DNA of 56,819 nt, taken from the NCBI GenBank assembly GCA_018524725.1, contig JAEUWP010000280.1, positions 1 through 56,819 on the forward strand, read 5' to 3'. Below the pieces are notes generated by a model. The model worked only from the letters and a program-made list of their open reading frames with translations, was not told the DNA's origin and searched no databases. The position numbers were made by a program, and so were the translations under genes. Positions 10,348-21,597 of the stretch are shown one piece after another. The stretch is from Podaxis mareebaensis (taxonomy: Eukaryota > Basidiomycota > Agaricomycetes > Agaricales > Agaricaceae). The number at the start of each line of letters is the position of its first letter. The first letter of the stretch is position 1.

Positions 10348-11914
10348 ATGACCATCCGGCTCACGCAAAATGGAGTTGCCAAGTTGATGCAGCTAACTGG
10401 AAGGTTCCACGAAACTGATGTAGTCGTCCAAGTTCTCTTCCCATCATGGCCACAATGGACACAGTCCGCTGAGGAGAGACTTTTCCGCCTCAGGGGATAT
10501 TTCGAGGTAGTAGTCTCAGATGGATTCTACTACGCGCCTGCTATTATCTGCGTGCCATATGTGGATTCTCATCTGGTCGATTGCCCAGCAGTGATCAGGG
10601 TCAAGAAGGCGATCTTTTGCTCTCCTGTCGGACGTCCGTAAGTTTGCCAGTCAACTTCAGCTGTGGTCGAGTCTCTTTACCTGGGATCTGCTCAGAGCTT
10701 TGATACTCGATAAACCAGAGCCTTTGGCAGCACCTGAAGAAATCATCGGTGATCCATGCTATCGTTCACCTGAACAAGAGAATAGTGCGCCTCACATGTA
10801 TTTTTTCGGTCGTGTCCAAACTTACCCCAACAGTTTCTGGGGGAAACCGCGTCCCAATCGCCGCCCTCAAGTATTTCGAGAGTAGATCTGTCCCCCGCCT
10901 TCGAGTTCTTGTCACCTACAAATCCCGCTTCCCTGATCCGCGGCTATCATCCGATCGTAGCTTTTTTGCTCTCCATCTCTTGGATGAATCTGGGGAAATA
11001 CGTGCCTATGCGTATCAAGACGTCGCTCTGGAGCTGTATAGCCGTTTTGAAACCGGAAAGATGTACTACATCTCGGGGTTCGACCGTCGATCTTCCTGCA
11101 GTGACTTCTACTTCAACCTTCCGAACAAAGAAATCATAGAGCTGAGGAAGTGTACACGAATCGAAGAGGTGCGTTCTTTTCGGCATTTTTACTCTTTTTC
11201 CGATTGTTGGTTGCTATTTGTCAGTGCCATGATTTTCATGAGCCTCTCAGGCTCAGCTTCGACTTCGTCCCAATACCCAAGCTCCGTAAACTCGAGTTAC
11301 CAGAGGAGTACCTAAAGACACACCGCCCGAAGGAATGGTTGATAAGGCTTGCTCCAGTCGGTTCAGCTCCTTTGCGTGTTACTACTTGCTGAAGTATCCT
11401 GGTAGTGTGTTGATGTGATTGGTGTTGTGTATGACGTAGGGCCTCTGGAAGAGATGGAGACGAAGGTATCGATCAGAATACTTCACCCAATTTTTGGATG
11501 ATAGATCCTGAACTTCTCCAGCCTCTGCCCAAACGCGAGATCACTATCTGTGATCAGTCCGGGCTGTTGTTTCCAGTTGTCTTATGGTCCTACAACGCAG
11601 AAGAGTTTGATGCAGCACCAGGAACGGTCGTTGCGTTCAGGCACGCCCGGCTAACGGAAATAGGTAGGAGTTTCAGCTCGGTACCTGTATCTTTCACTAA
11701 GCCCACGAATTTAGAAAAACCAGGAGACGAAAATGAACTGCCGGAAGTTACCCGAATGGTATCAGTGGTTGCGCCCAGTACCATCCACATTGAGCCGGAC
11801 GTTGAAGAACGTTTTGCTCTCCATCGTTGGCTGCATTCAGACCCCGTTCTCAGCGTCATCCCCAAACATCCTCAGTTTCAGCAGCCAGTATTTGGGACAC
11901 TGTGCGAGTCTTGA
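10348..11914 (+). CDS. RPA1-like: RPA70/Rfa1-like OB-fold protein lacking DBD-C, tandem paralogue 2
   Basis: Same architecture and intron positions as the gene at 8537. Exons about 10348-10637, 10696-10784, 10834-11168, 11225-about 11370, then a small exon of about 60 nt near 11405-11466, and 11522-11914. The start is ATG at 10348 (MTIRLTQNGVAKLMQL). DBD-A (PIAALKYF, HLLDESGEIRAYAY, GKMYYIS) and DBD-B (KREITICDQSG, PGTVVAFRHARLTE) are intact and it ends at the same point (PDVEERFALHRWL...). The donor of intron 2 is weaker here (gtgcgc versus gtgagt) and the exon-4 donor is gtcggt, so splicing may be less efficient. Divergence from paralogue 1 is clear but moderate and the frame is kept, which fits two expressed, diverging copies without DBD-C. 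Confidence 0.83.
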
Positions 11915-13088
11915 GCCTACTTTTCCGAATCCTGACTAGATTTCGTATTCGCCGTACCTATTTCTCTTTAAGGACGAAATTCTGTGCCCGCCGGCGAGAG
12001 CACATCTGCACTATTCTTCTTGAAATCTCATATCGTGCAGTGAAATGATGCTCTTTTTCCTATAATTATCGCTGTTCTGTTTTAATTCGCAATCTGTGTA
12101 TCGATGTTCTTGGCTAAATATTTAATCGTGCGGGAAGGGAACCGAGAGGAATAGAGCTAAGATAAAGTATATATTTATATGTGTCCGCTGTTAATTGTTC
12201 CTTATAAATCACACAATCACATTGAAGAGTAATTTTTGAAGATTGGGATTGCAAATGAACCCAACTAAAATAGGACGAGGACAAGGGGGGAGGTTATAAA
12301 CAGGAAGGAGCGCGATGACTAACACAATGAAGGTAAGCGCAGTTCAGTCCGTACCACGCGTCTCCTGAGGTTGGTAAAACGCCTTTGGCGACAATGTCCA
12401 ATACAAAGAAGAGGGCATGAATATTTGGACTCAGGTTGGTCTATCCTCGATTAACCGCATCTGTTCCCCCAAAGTACTTATGATACACCCACCAGGCGAG
12501 TTGGATCAGACAAGTTGGCATACGGAGCCACTACGGGACTACGCAAACTACGCTCTCGCACACCCGCGCTGGATATTTTTTGGATGTCTATCGCTACCTT
12601 CCTTCGGGCGACTAGGACTTCATGGTGTGGCGTCAAGGGAGCTAGTTATTAATTATTCATCTCTTCAATCTAACATCCACATTGGTGCCATCATAGGCCT
12701 TTATGTACCTCGACCCTGTAAGGAACCGTCACACAGGAAGTCCACGTTTGTCGAAAGGAGGCGTTATCGACATTCGTGGGTCCATTCTTGGATCCCATAT
12801 TTGGTAGGGTGGGTTGAGTGGGCGGTGGACGATCCATGGGTTATTTAAGAGGAAATGGAGGATCCCGGAGGGTCGTAGGTATATAAAGAAAATTTTTCTG
12901 TAACCTGAAGTCAACGATTCGCATTGTACCTCAGGTATGTGTATGTATTCTCGAGTGTTGAAGCAAAATCTAACAAATGACTTGCGTTGTACTTCACAGT
13001 GATCTGAAACCGTCGTCAGCCTAAGACACTGCGCTACGTAATATACACGTTTCTCGTTAACGTTTGCTTAACCACATCCCAGTCTCGT
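11915..13088. other. Intergenic region without a supported gene
   Basis: About 1.2 kb. It includes an AT-rich patch near 12110-12240. The plus-strand frame 12417-12848 has no start context, family signal or splice support and I do not call it. No RNA gene or repeat recognised. Confidence 0.5.
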
Positions 13089-14150
13089 CTAGCAAAAATG
13101 CTTCAATGAGAAGCAAGAGATTGACCGTCGTAGTAGGGATCGCAGAAATGAACCTTGGTCCTGAGTAGGCTGTGCTGTCGCGTCCGAGGTGTCAGTCGCG
13201 ACCATGGTTGCCTCCCATCCAGCGGTCGCAGGATTTTGGACATACAACGACGCGGCATCTGCCTGTATGATTGAAGAGGAATCTTGGGAGCCAACCATTC
13301 TCTCGACTAGCGGATCCCATAGCATCCATGAAAGTGGCCGACCAATGTCCGATGTCGCCCCTGACAGACTAACCCAGAACTCGTTCCATCTTTGCCGAAC
13401 TATCTCAATCTCTTCTTCTGAAGGCGGACTGGACTTGAGGAAGTTGATATCTTGTAGCCGTGCCTCCACGTCTCTGAAGTAGTCAAAAATTTGGGGAAAA
13501 AGTGTGACACATTCGTTGACCGCAGAGAGAAGATCAGTGACGAGTCGAGTGTTTTCGGCGATCAAGGTAGCATTTAGCGTCGTGTCCCCACCTGGCACAG
13601 ATTTGTTAGCTCCACAGATGACTAATAGATCGAAAATCAGTCAGGTCTCACCCTCAGCGAGTGCTACAGAAAACCGTTGGGCCGCGGCCGTAATATCCTG
13701 CCCAAACTTCACCATTGCTTCATGAGCTTTGCTGACTTCGTTTGCAGCGAAGTCTGCCTGCCAAGCAGTGACATGGGTTCGTCCAATTGCCGTCTCTGTC
13801 AGCGGTGTTGCTGACAATGAGTCAACCAACCAGAGCCAGTAGACCGTAAAGTGTCTCGAGTGGAAGACAACCCCGAAGATCCTATGACATTGGTTGGTGG
13901 CCGCTTTGCGCAAGTTACACACAAGCTCAATGGCCTGTGGGCAAGGAGTAGTTTTGTGGGATGTGCGCAGCACGAGGTTCAAGTGGTTGAGCTTGTGCAA
14001 AAATGTCATAGGTATGTCCTTGATCCGGAAGAGTGTCTCTTGGTCAGGTGGCAGCTGATTTGTTAAAAGAGTAGTCAGAAACTGGTAAATGAGATGACCA
14101 CCCCCCCTTACCTTCAAAAAGTTGAGTATCACAGGTTGTGTGTCCGCCAT
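13089..14150 (-). CDS. Hypothetical 333-aa protein, probably all-helical, two exons
   Basis: Not recognised. ATG at 14150 (MADTQPVILNFLK). Exon 1 14150-13652 joins exon 2 13591-13089 through an intron with GTGAGA...TGCCAG; total 1002 nt with intact frame. The sequence is rich in Leu, Ala, Glu and Gln with heptad-like stretches (ENTRLVTDLLSAVNECVTLF, RDVEARLQDINFL), suggesting helical bundles. There are no membrane segment or catalytic motifs. An in-frame 30-nt stretch near 14111-14082 begins GTAAGG and ends ACCAG but is too short for an ordinary intron, so I keep it as coding. The gene is divergently arranged with the unknown gene at 14606. Confidence 0.65.
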
Positions 14151-14605
14151 GGTGAAGAGAGAAATCAAAAGCGAGGAGCCCTATGTGACTATGTGGACTA
14201 TGTGACTATGTTGCTACGGTCGTTCATGTGCCTATTATCTCGGGACACCTGACGTCATGCCTGATCTGATCCGATCTGAAGTACAATGGGACAGCGGGTG
14301 TCGATGAGCAACTAGTGGCCACCAGCGGCTAGACTGGGTGGACCAACGCAATTTGGCTAGTGAATTGCAATAGCCAATTGTCCTAGCCAACAAGTTGTTT
14401 ACTTTGCTTTAACTGCGGGAATCTGACAATGCCACCAATTTATAAAAGGAACGAGATTCTTGATCCGTTATACCAACATGGGCTGAGAGCATGTTAGTGA
14501 CACGACGTCACACCCCGCCAACCACCAATATATGCATCACGACGTTAGCCCATTTCTGACAAAACCATTTTCTCCATTTGCCCGCTAAGCCCATAAAACC
14601 TCAGT
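14151..14605. promoter_or_regulatory. Divergent promoter region with TATA box (TATAAAAG at 14441-14448)
   Basis: This 455-bp stretch separates two divergently transcribed unknown genes. A TATA element (tttataaaagg) lies 158 bp upstream of the plus-strand ATG at 14606. The sequence attggctagtgaattgcaatagccaat near 14350 is an imperfect inverted repeat carrying CCAAT-type boxes on both strands (ccaat near 14374), fitting bidirectional transcription. Confidence 0.5.
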
Positions 14606-16497
14606 ATGGCAGAGTCTCTAGTCGAAGTAGCACTCGGAGACCTTGGGAAGTTCAAAAAGTCTGTGGGCTTCGCATACACTGTCACCAGGCCAGCATGGGC
14701 AGAGGTCCAGGAATGTTCGTACGTGACTCTAGACGTCGTACACTCCAACTACTGAAAAGGCGAGAAACCTAGGAACGCATCAGAGGCCGAAATCCCGATT
14801 AATAAGTTCCAGGAAGTGCTGTTGGGCTTTGCCGAGAAATTGAAGACGAGTGGCCAAGAAGCGCAGGCTTGTACAATTGAGATTGACCTCATCCTTGATG
14901 GGGTCAAATTGGCACTCCAGGCGACACCTGATTCTCTAGAAGGCCGTAAGTCGGCCCTAGCTCAAAGAATAGAAGGGGTCCTTGCAGATACCGAAAAGAC
15001 CATGTGTATGGGACCTGTTCGATTGGTGGACGAATTCCGGCAAAAATTGGTCGTGGCGAGTTTATAATCTTTCCCTTCCCCCGTGACGGTTCTTGATGTC
15101 AGACTTCTCAGCTTCAGCACCAAGACCTTCGAGAGGCGAAACTGGAGATAAACAAAAAGGGCGTGGGTCAAACGAAAAAACAGAAACTCTTGCGCGGGAC
15201 AGGGACAGCCGTAGAGACTATTGGCGATCAATCTGTGGGACCAGTATCTGATTTGGCCCCCGAGCCGGTCTCTGGTTTCGTCACTATGCTCGCGAGGTGC
15301 GGAATTAGGATAGGCAAAAAAAAGTTACAAGAAAAAATTGAGGACAAACTGACGGGTGAGTCCTTGTGTGTGCGCTAAAACCTCAACCCTGACAAATGCT
15401 ACCATAGCTGTAAAGGAGGAGCAACAAGCCTACATGCAGGCTATAGAGGCTGTTGAGCAGCTCCAGTCGGCTACTAAATCGCTTTGGGACGAGCTCGGAG
15501 AGTGTACCATGTTCACCATAGCAGTTCGCCAGATTCTCACCCCGATTGAAGGGTCGCTCTCCCGCCTTCGATATGATGGAACGTCCTGGGCATTAAATGC
15601 ACTCAATATGCAGCTATCGGAAGTGCTGGGCTTAGTAGAGGGTTACCAAACGACAGTAAGCTTTGAAATGTTTGCCCAGGCTCCAAGTGATTATACCCCC
15701 TCACAACAAACTACAGATTTCGGATGTCTTAGAGACAACCCCACTAAGTGGCGAGGCAAGTACGACACCTTCAGATGCAGTATAATATTCTTACTATTCT
15801 TCAGCACTGCCTGGAAGGCGATATCACCGCATTCAACAACCATCTCAGGGGCGTCTCCAACACTTTATCCAGGCTCAATACCGCACAAGGCATTGTCAGG
15901 GACGCTGAAGCACTCTTGCTCAAGACGAACAGGCTTACCAAATGCATTACCAAGCAACTCGGAAAGATCAAAGATGTTTATGCCCGTTGGAACGTCTACT
16001 CCAGCGATATCTCTATGGCTCCGCTCGACTTTGTCTCGGAGATCTCGGATATGACGCGCAACACCGATTCCTTTGCTTGGGAAGTGCAACCTCTTTGTGC
16101 AGAAATCAGATTGGTCCTGGAGAAAGAATTTCACTACAAGCGGTCCAAGCGTGCACAGCGTAGACGGCTGCAAGAAGAGCGGGATGGGACGTCCAGAATA
16201 CAAGGATTCCAACGGGTGGCAACCCAACACGAAGCGCTAGAAGTGTTGGAGCGCCTTGTCGGGACCTTAAAGGGGATAAGCACGTTTACAATTGAGTTCG
16301 GCATGGCTCTCCTCTACTTCGACCGGCGTGCTGGTAGCAACCATACTCCGACTGTTGGGGGATTACTGCAACCGTCAATCCCCTTTCCAAAGAATCCTTT
16401 CGCTGTCAAATCCGAGATTGTAAAAGCTGCTCAGGTCACGTTGGACTTCGAGTTAAGAGCGCTTGCGGCAACTCTTTCTGAACAAAAGAATGACTGA
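14606..16497 (+). CDS. Hypothetical protein of about 535 aa, all-helical/coiled-coil
   Basis: Not recognised. ATG at 14606 (MAESLVEVALGDLGKFKKSV). Model exons: 14606-14718, 14773-15049, 15103-15355, 15408-15655 and about 15781-16497; this sums to 1608 nt in frame. The last intron (15656-15780) is longer than usual, and a small extra exon inside it cannot be excluded. The central parts are helical (KEEQQAYMQAIEAVEQLQSA; NNHLRGVSNTLSRLNTAQG; EAVEQLQ) with a basic patch near YKRSKRAQRRRLQEE. The C-terminus ends LSEQKND. There is no signal peptide or clear membrane helix. Divergent from the helical gene at 13089, so the two may be co-regulated partners. Confidence 0.6.
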
Positions 16498-17371
16498 ACT
16501 CCATCATACTTGACTTTTGTATTGTAACCGGGTAGCATTATGTCTAGTAATCATCACACTTCGTAGTATACATATTAGTCACGCATCGGATTTCGCGGTA
16601 GCTTGTACTCAACCGAATAATACCACCGTTTGTAGCGGCTTCCGACATGTCCGATCTCGGGTGGAAGCCTCGCCGGAATGGTCGAATATAGGCCTAGCGG
16701 CGTGATTCCAGATTCCAGAAGAGTCATTAACGCGCACGACTAAATGGGGTGTTCTTACATGCGAAAACACAGGGGTAGACCGTCGTATGTTGATCCCTTG
16801 TTGACTAGAGCAGTCCGGCCCATCATTTCATACGGACGAGACCCTTTGTTCCCATGTGCATACGAAACAATGGTCCGTGAGGACATGGGAAGGTGAGCGA
16901 GGTCGGTACGTCGTTGGGGCTAGCGTTGACTCGACGTTCAACCGACGTGGCTTCGGGTTTGTACAGTGTAGTCCTTGGGTGAGGACCAAACGGGGTCAAG
17001 TAATGCGTCGTATCTGATTGGTAGATTAGCCGGGTTGGGCCGATGCCGCCCAAGATAAGTAGAGGCATTTTACGGTTCTATGAGGCTTGCGATGAATACC
17101 TGCGCTGAATTGAGTGTAACGTCGCGCAACGGAAGAGAAGGCGGACAAGCAGGAGGAATGATGTCAGGTACCCCGAGTGAGCGTGTGTTCGTGATGGCAA
17201 CGAAGACAACAGGGCGGGGGCCTCAACCCCGGCTCCGTCCCGAGCGAGTCCTTCCGAACAACATTCCAGACTTCACCCTCACTACAACAACTAACCAGGA
17301 ATGGAGAATGCAAAGCAAAACGAGAGTGAATAAGTTGAATTCTCTGTGTGTAAAATAGTGTAAAAAAAAGT
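16498..17371. other. Intergenic region without a supported gene
   Basis: About 870 bp between the helical gene and the 3' end of COX5. Short frames on both strands show no family signal. Nothing else recognised. Confidence 0.5.
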
Positions 17372-18216
17372 CTACTTGGATTGGACGAATCCTTTTCCGC
17401 TGTAACCCTCCGACGAAATACCTAGACGCGTCGGTCAATCAATAACTCCGGACATTGGACAAAAGGACAAGAGGCTCTTACCAGTGATAGGGTTGAGGTT
17501 CATCTCCCGTGCGCGCTCGTTCGTCGCCTCCTGCCATTCCTTGGACATAGACTTTGGCGGGGGTGTGGCTGAAGAGTAGAAAGAAAACAGCGCACAGGTG
17601 CGCGTAGTGAGCACACGAGTGGGCAAAGGAAGCAATGGCGACACGTACCAAAGTTTCGAAGAGCGAAGAAGAGCGAAGCAGCGACACCAACAAGAGCAGA
17701 GGTGTACAACAGAATCTTAAAGCCATCACCTGGTGCACTTGAAGGAGCCCGGGGTCCGTGAGGGCCAAAGGCCACGTAGTAGGCTATACCACATCCAGAA
17801 CCACACATCACACGCGTTCAAGCACCAATGGCAAAACGCCGAACATGAAAAAGGAACATGGAAAAGAAAAAGATACAATGAGCATACGGTAACCGAGACA
17901 AGCCCTCCCTTCCTCCGACTTACGCCGGATAGTTGAGGCGTCGAAAAAGAAGTCAAACAAGATACTCACCGGCCTTCTTCTCATCAATGGTCAGTTCCCT
18001 CCAGTCCTTTTTCTGAATCTCCTCGAGCTGCTGGTGCACGGAAGCCTTCTCCTCGGGAGAAAGCTTAGTCCAGGATGCCTCAACATTAGAAATGGGGACG
18101 GGAGTGACGGAGGAAGAGGAAGAGGGGGCAGAGGGGGAAGCGACGGTGGTAGCGATGCAGCGGTGGAGGGCAGGGGCCCTCTGACGCGCCAGACGGGCAG
18201 CAGCAGCGAGGTACAT
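17372..18216 (-). CDS. COX5: Cytochrome c oxidase subunit IV (fungal Cox5)
   Basis: A nuclear-encoded subunit of respiratory complex IV in the inner mitochondrial membrane. Exons 18216-17970, 17783-17649, 17568-17482 and 17421-17372 (519 nt, 172 aa, frame intact). The N-terminus (MYLAAAARLARQRAPALHRC) is Arg/Ala-rich without acidic residues, a typical mitochondrial presequence. The core has SWTKLSPEEK, EIQKKDWRELTIDEKKA, then AYYVAFGPHGPRAP, followed by one membrane helix (FKILLYTSALVGVAASLFFA) and the intermembrane tail EWQEATNERAREMNLNPITG ending SSEGYSGKGFVQSK. All blocks and the length match fungal Cox5. The first intron (17969-17784, 186 nt) is long for this window. The gene follows GIS2 tail-to-head on the same strand, 169 bp downstream of its stop. 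Confidence 0.93.
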
Positions 18217-18385
18217 GGTTGGAGGAGGAAGAGGACGTTGGATTTATTTATTAAACCCCCGTTTTACAACGAAATCACGGAATTCTCTCACACTGCCGGA
18301 TTATCCCGGGTCACGCCCTTACATCAGTTAGAGAATCAAAGAGTAGCCTATGGATTGCATAAATCGTGCTCTACATCGTGTGTAT

Positions 18386-19850
18386 CTACGCAGCAGATGT
18401 AGCAGCTTTGGGGCAGTCGCGAGAGATGTGTCTGCGTCACTTTTGTCAGATATGTTCTTTTGCAGAAATATCTACGGCGCTCACCCTTCGGATCCACACG
18501 AGTAGCACGCTCTCTTTTGAGGTTGTGGGCAGTCACGGCTAATGTGGCCTGTCTGCGAGCAGTTGTAGCACTTGGAGCCCTGGGCACAATCCCTCGACAA
18601 GTGGCCTACGCCTCCGCAAGAATAGCTGCATCACCGTCAGCACCATCTCATCCCACACGACATAAATCCACGCACCAAGTTTTTTGGCTGCTACCGAAGG
18701 AGCTGTATCCGCCGCTGCGGTCGCTTGAGGCACTTTCGGGACACGCACGCGCGATGTGGCCAGTCTTTCCGCAGCGGTAGCACTCCTGGTTACCAGAGTA
18801 CCCTCCGCCGTTATTGGATTGCTGTGGGCAGTCGCGAGACTGTCATAAATATTGCCGATCAACAATCCAGATTCTTTACATGAAGCAACCGAAGACCCAC
18901 AATATGACCTTCCTGGCCGCACTTGTAACAAGACTTGGCCTTGGCCTCTTGAGTACAATCACGGGAAACGTGGCCTTCGCCGCCGCCTGCAAAACCACGC
19001 ATCAACACCACACGTTCCGCCAATGTATTAGGCGATAACCACTCACAGTTATAGCTGAAACGCGGTAATGAAAGAACGCAAAGTCAGATAGACGTTCACA
19101 GGCAATGAAATGTGACGGATATGAGGAGAATGGTTATTTACCATGTAGGAGTTCCAGCCTTAGGGCAGTTCGCAGCTTGATGACCGACTATTAACAGGGA
19201 TGAGACATGATGTACAATTGATGATAGTGGAGAATAAGCGGAGATGAGGGGGAAATAAGCGCTACAGCAGCAGCGTGCACACATGAATAAGAATGCCGGA
19301 ATTAATGTGTGCGGGAGGCAGCACGAGAATCGCATGTAGGTGCGTAGGTGCATCAAGTGTGTCAATATTGCGGTGGGGATACGGACGCGCCGATCGAATC
19401 AGATCATGTTTTTGCATCGTTCATAAAGGGTATATTGCCTTTCGGGAGAGGTGATCATAGGATAAGGGGGCATTGCAGGGAATTGATGAGGGTTTGAGGC
19501 AAGATCGAGGAGAGGACAAGAGGATGAGAGTGGGGGGTCGAAAAGCAATATATTGCATTGATTGATGACGACCATGATTTGATTTCGATTAATACGGGCA
19601 AAAACAAAGGCAAGCGGACTTCATCGCCAGCACCGCACCGCACCGCACCGCACACTGGACACTAGAGCAAGAAGGTGAAGGTAAAATGAAGAAGGCAATC
19701 GAAAGGAGCCGTGGCTATCGTCGCTAAGAAGAAAGAACTCCCCGCAAACGAAGACCAATTGAAAATGAAGGTGGAAGAAAGGAAAGAAGGGGGTCAACGA
19801 CGACAAAACCACGCACAGCCACCACAGTTGAAGCATCCTCGTCCGGACAT
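18386..19850 (-). CDS. GIS2: Seven-knuckle CCHC zinc-finger protein, Gis2/CNBP family
   Basis: Gis2/CNBP proteins bind single-stranded nucleic acids and mRNAs and act in translation control and stress granules. Exons 19850-19817, 19187-19142, 19054-19047, 18986-18901, 18839-18676, 18625-18485 and 18431-18386 give 525 nt and 174 aa. Seven C-X2-C-X4-H-X4-C knuckles are seen: CFNCGGFGHQAANC, CYNCGGEGHVSRDC, CYKCGQEGHISRDC, CYRCGKTGHIARAC, CYSCGGVGHLSRDC, CYNCSQTGHISRDC, CYSCGSEGHISRDC, the number usual for the family. Most introns interrupt a knuckle codon. Two oddities: the first intron is 629 nt and one exon is only 8 nt, carrying part of knuckle 2. The start MSGRGCFNCGG is assigned by homology across the long intron. 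Confidence 0.9.
19188..19816 (-). other. 629-nt first intron of GIS2
   Basis: It runs from GTGCGT (19816) to AATAG (19188), roughly ten times the local intron length. It holds a short CCGCA tandem (near 19630-19650, cgcaccgcaccgcaccgc on the plus strand) but no recognised RNA gene. Its position right after the first 34 coding bases fits a regulatory leader intron. Confidence 0.65.
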
Positions 19851-20293
19851 TGTTACTTTGATAGTATAAGAGCAAAGTGCGCTAGTCTAGATAGGGTAGC
19901 CATCAGTAAAGTCAACGAGTGCGGGTGTCAACGAGATGACGAATCTCGTCGACGCCTGCAACAGCGACGGCAAGCCAGACACAGAGAAAGCACAGCAACA
20001 CACTTTTGAAGGATGAGATGATGGTAGTAGGAAAGAGAGGGGCGAGGGCGTCTGAGGGGCACGGTTGGGAGTCAGGTGGGTAAAAAAGCTCATATCCCTG
20101 GTTACATAACCCCATAGGCGCCAGAACATATTTCCATTCTTGGCGTATCAGGAACTTCTTTAATGGATCCGCTCGCGGCTTGGCTCCCCACGGCCTCGTG
20201 TCTTTCAGGTTCTGTTCTCTGACCCAAAAACTGACGTGAGGCACTCTGGAATAACATCACCGCAGTCCGTCTCTACAATTACATTGTTCTATT
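19851..20293. other. Spacer between GIS2 5' end and RPN8 3' end
   Basis: It contains the GIS2 promoter on the minus strand. No TATA box is obvious. Minus-strand frames here have no family signal. Nothing else recognised. Confidence 0.5.
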
Positions 20294-21597
20294 TTACTGT
20301 TCTCCGTCTCCTTTTGTCTCCTTCTTCTCCCCATCCTTTTCTCCCTTCTTCTCCGCGCTACCTTCCTCCTTCTTCTCCCCCTCCGCACCTTCCTCAAACT
20401 CCGCATGCCCAATAGACGCCTTGTTATCCACCAACGCGTGGAGCGCAATAACCGCCCGCAGCAGACTGCTCAGATACACCACCAGCATCTGGTCATTCGT
20501 GCTTGTCGTGAAACTCTGCGTCAAATCCACATCAGACAAGTTCGGAAGCAGATTTAGCGCATCCTGCAAGTGATACACAATCTGGTGGTTCACAGGCATA
20601 GTTCCCGCCGCGACCTCGGTCAAATACTTCTGGATATCGCTTAACCGCGACTGGAGACCCCGCAGGGAAGCCAATTGCTCGCTAACTCGGGTGGCGAGGG
20701 TCGTTGTCGTTGAATCCTTAATGTCCCGCAGTAAATGCTCAACGCCGATTTCCTCGGCTTCTTCGGCTTCTATTGTTGAGGGAACGTGTAGAAAGGTTTT
20801 TCTTGTCTCCGTCCCGTCCTGGCAGGGGTTCGAGATTATCAGCTAACGTGTTGCACTGCGGTTCTTGGAGCGGAACGTGATACTTACGTCTTTAATTTCT
20901 TCTACGGCAAAGTATGCGTCTGTTGGAATGCCGACTGTGTTTGGTCGTACGTCCACGATGACCATTACGGGTCTCGCAATGAACCGTTTGAAGAGATCGT
21001 TAATCTCCTGGTCTGAGGCACGCAGCTTTGGTCCCGTGTGATACCACCCTATCATCCGCTCCCTAGCTAAATTATGTCTCATCAATGGCCTGTCCTGGAA
21101 ATGCGATAGTGCTCATGACTCACCGTTAACCTTTTTGAACATTTCGTACATCCCTTCAATGTAATTGTGATCCAAAAACCATGTCTTGCTGTCCTTCTCA
21201 TCCTCTTCGAACGGGATACCAAATGAGTTTGCGACGTTTATGGTTTTGCCATTGTCCTGGCCTAGAAGCACACCCACGACACGTTTGTGGGAGTTGCGAG
21301 AGACAGATCGGGCGTGGTGATCCGTTACGGAGAGGAGGACGAGCGGATGGACGACTGCATTGAATTAACATTGGAAGGATTGCGTAGTGGCCAAAAGACA
21401 AGTTGTGAGATCCCGTTTAATAAATGATGAGGACAGACGTGCGATATCGTCAGGCCTAAGACATCGCTCTAAGACTGGAGGAGGACGTACTAACGGTGGT
21501 GCTAGCGAGTGCTGTTAGCTTCAAGCCTGATCAGTTTTCTTGCTCCTCGTGGTCAAAGGGAATGTAGACGCACTTGTTCTGTCGTTGTTGCAACCAT
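20294..21597 (-). CDS. RPN8: 26S proteasome regulatory subunit Rpn8 (PSMD7)
   Basis: Rpn8 is the MPN-domain partner of the deubiquitinase Rpn11 in the proteasome lid. Exons 21597-21574, 21518-21491, 21354-21124, 21066-20888 and 20818-20294 give 987 nt and 328 aa, a normal family length. The MPN domain shows [56 protein letters not shown] and [13 protein letters not shown]. The HxHx(7)SxxD metal site of Rpn11 is absent, as expected for Rpn8. The C-terminal part has [15 protein letters not shown] and [12 protein letters not shown] and ends in a Lys/Glu/Gly-rich tail ([14 protein letters not shown]). The start MVATTTEQ is inferred from a splice (GTGCGT...CTGAT...GAAG); a different first exon is possible. 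This is the only intact copy; a truncated one lies at 28391. Confidence 0.9.

Noticed and set aside
12417..12848. 143-codon open frame on the plus strand
   Set aside because: No family signal, no splice context, odd composition and overlap with a minus-strand frame; likely chance.
17733..17936. Plus-strand frame inside COX5 intron 1
   Set aside because: Antisense to a well-supported gene and without family signal.
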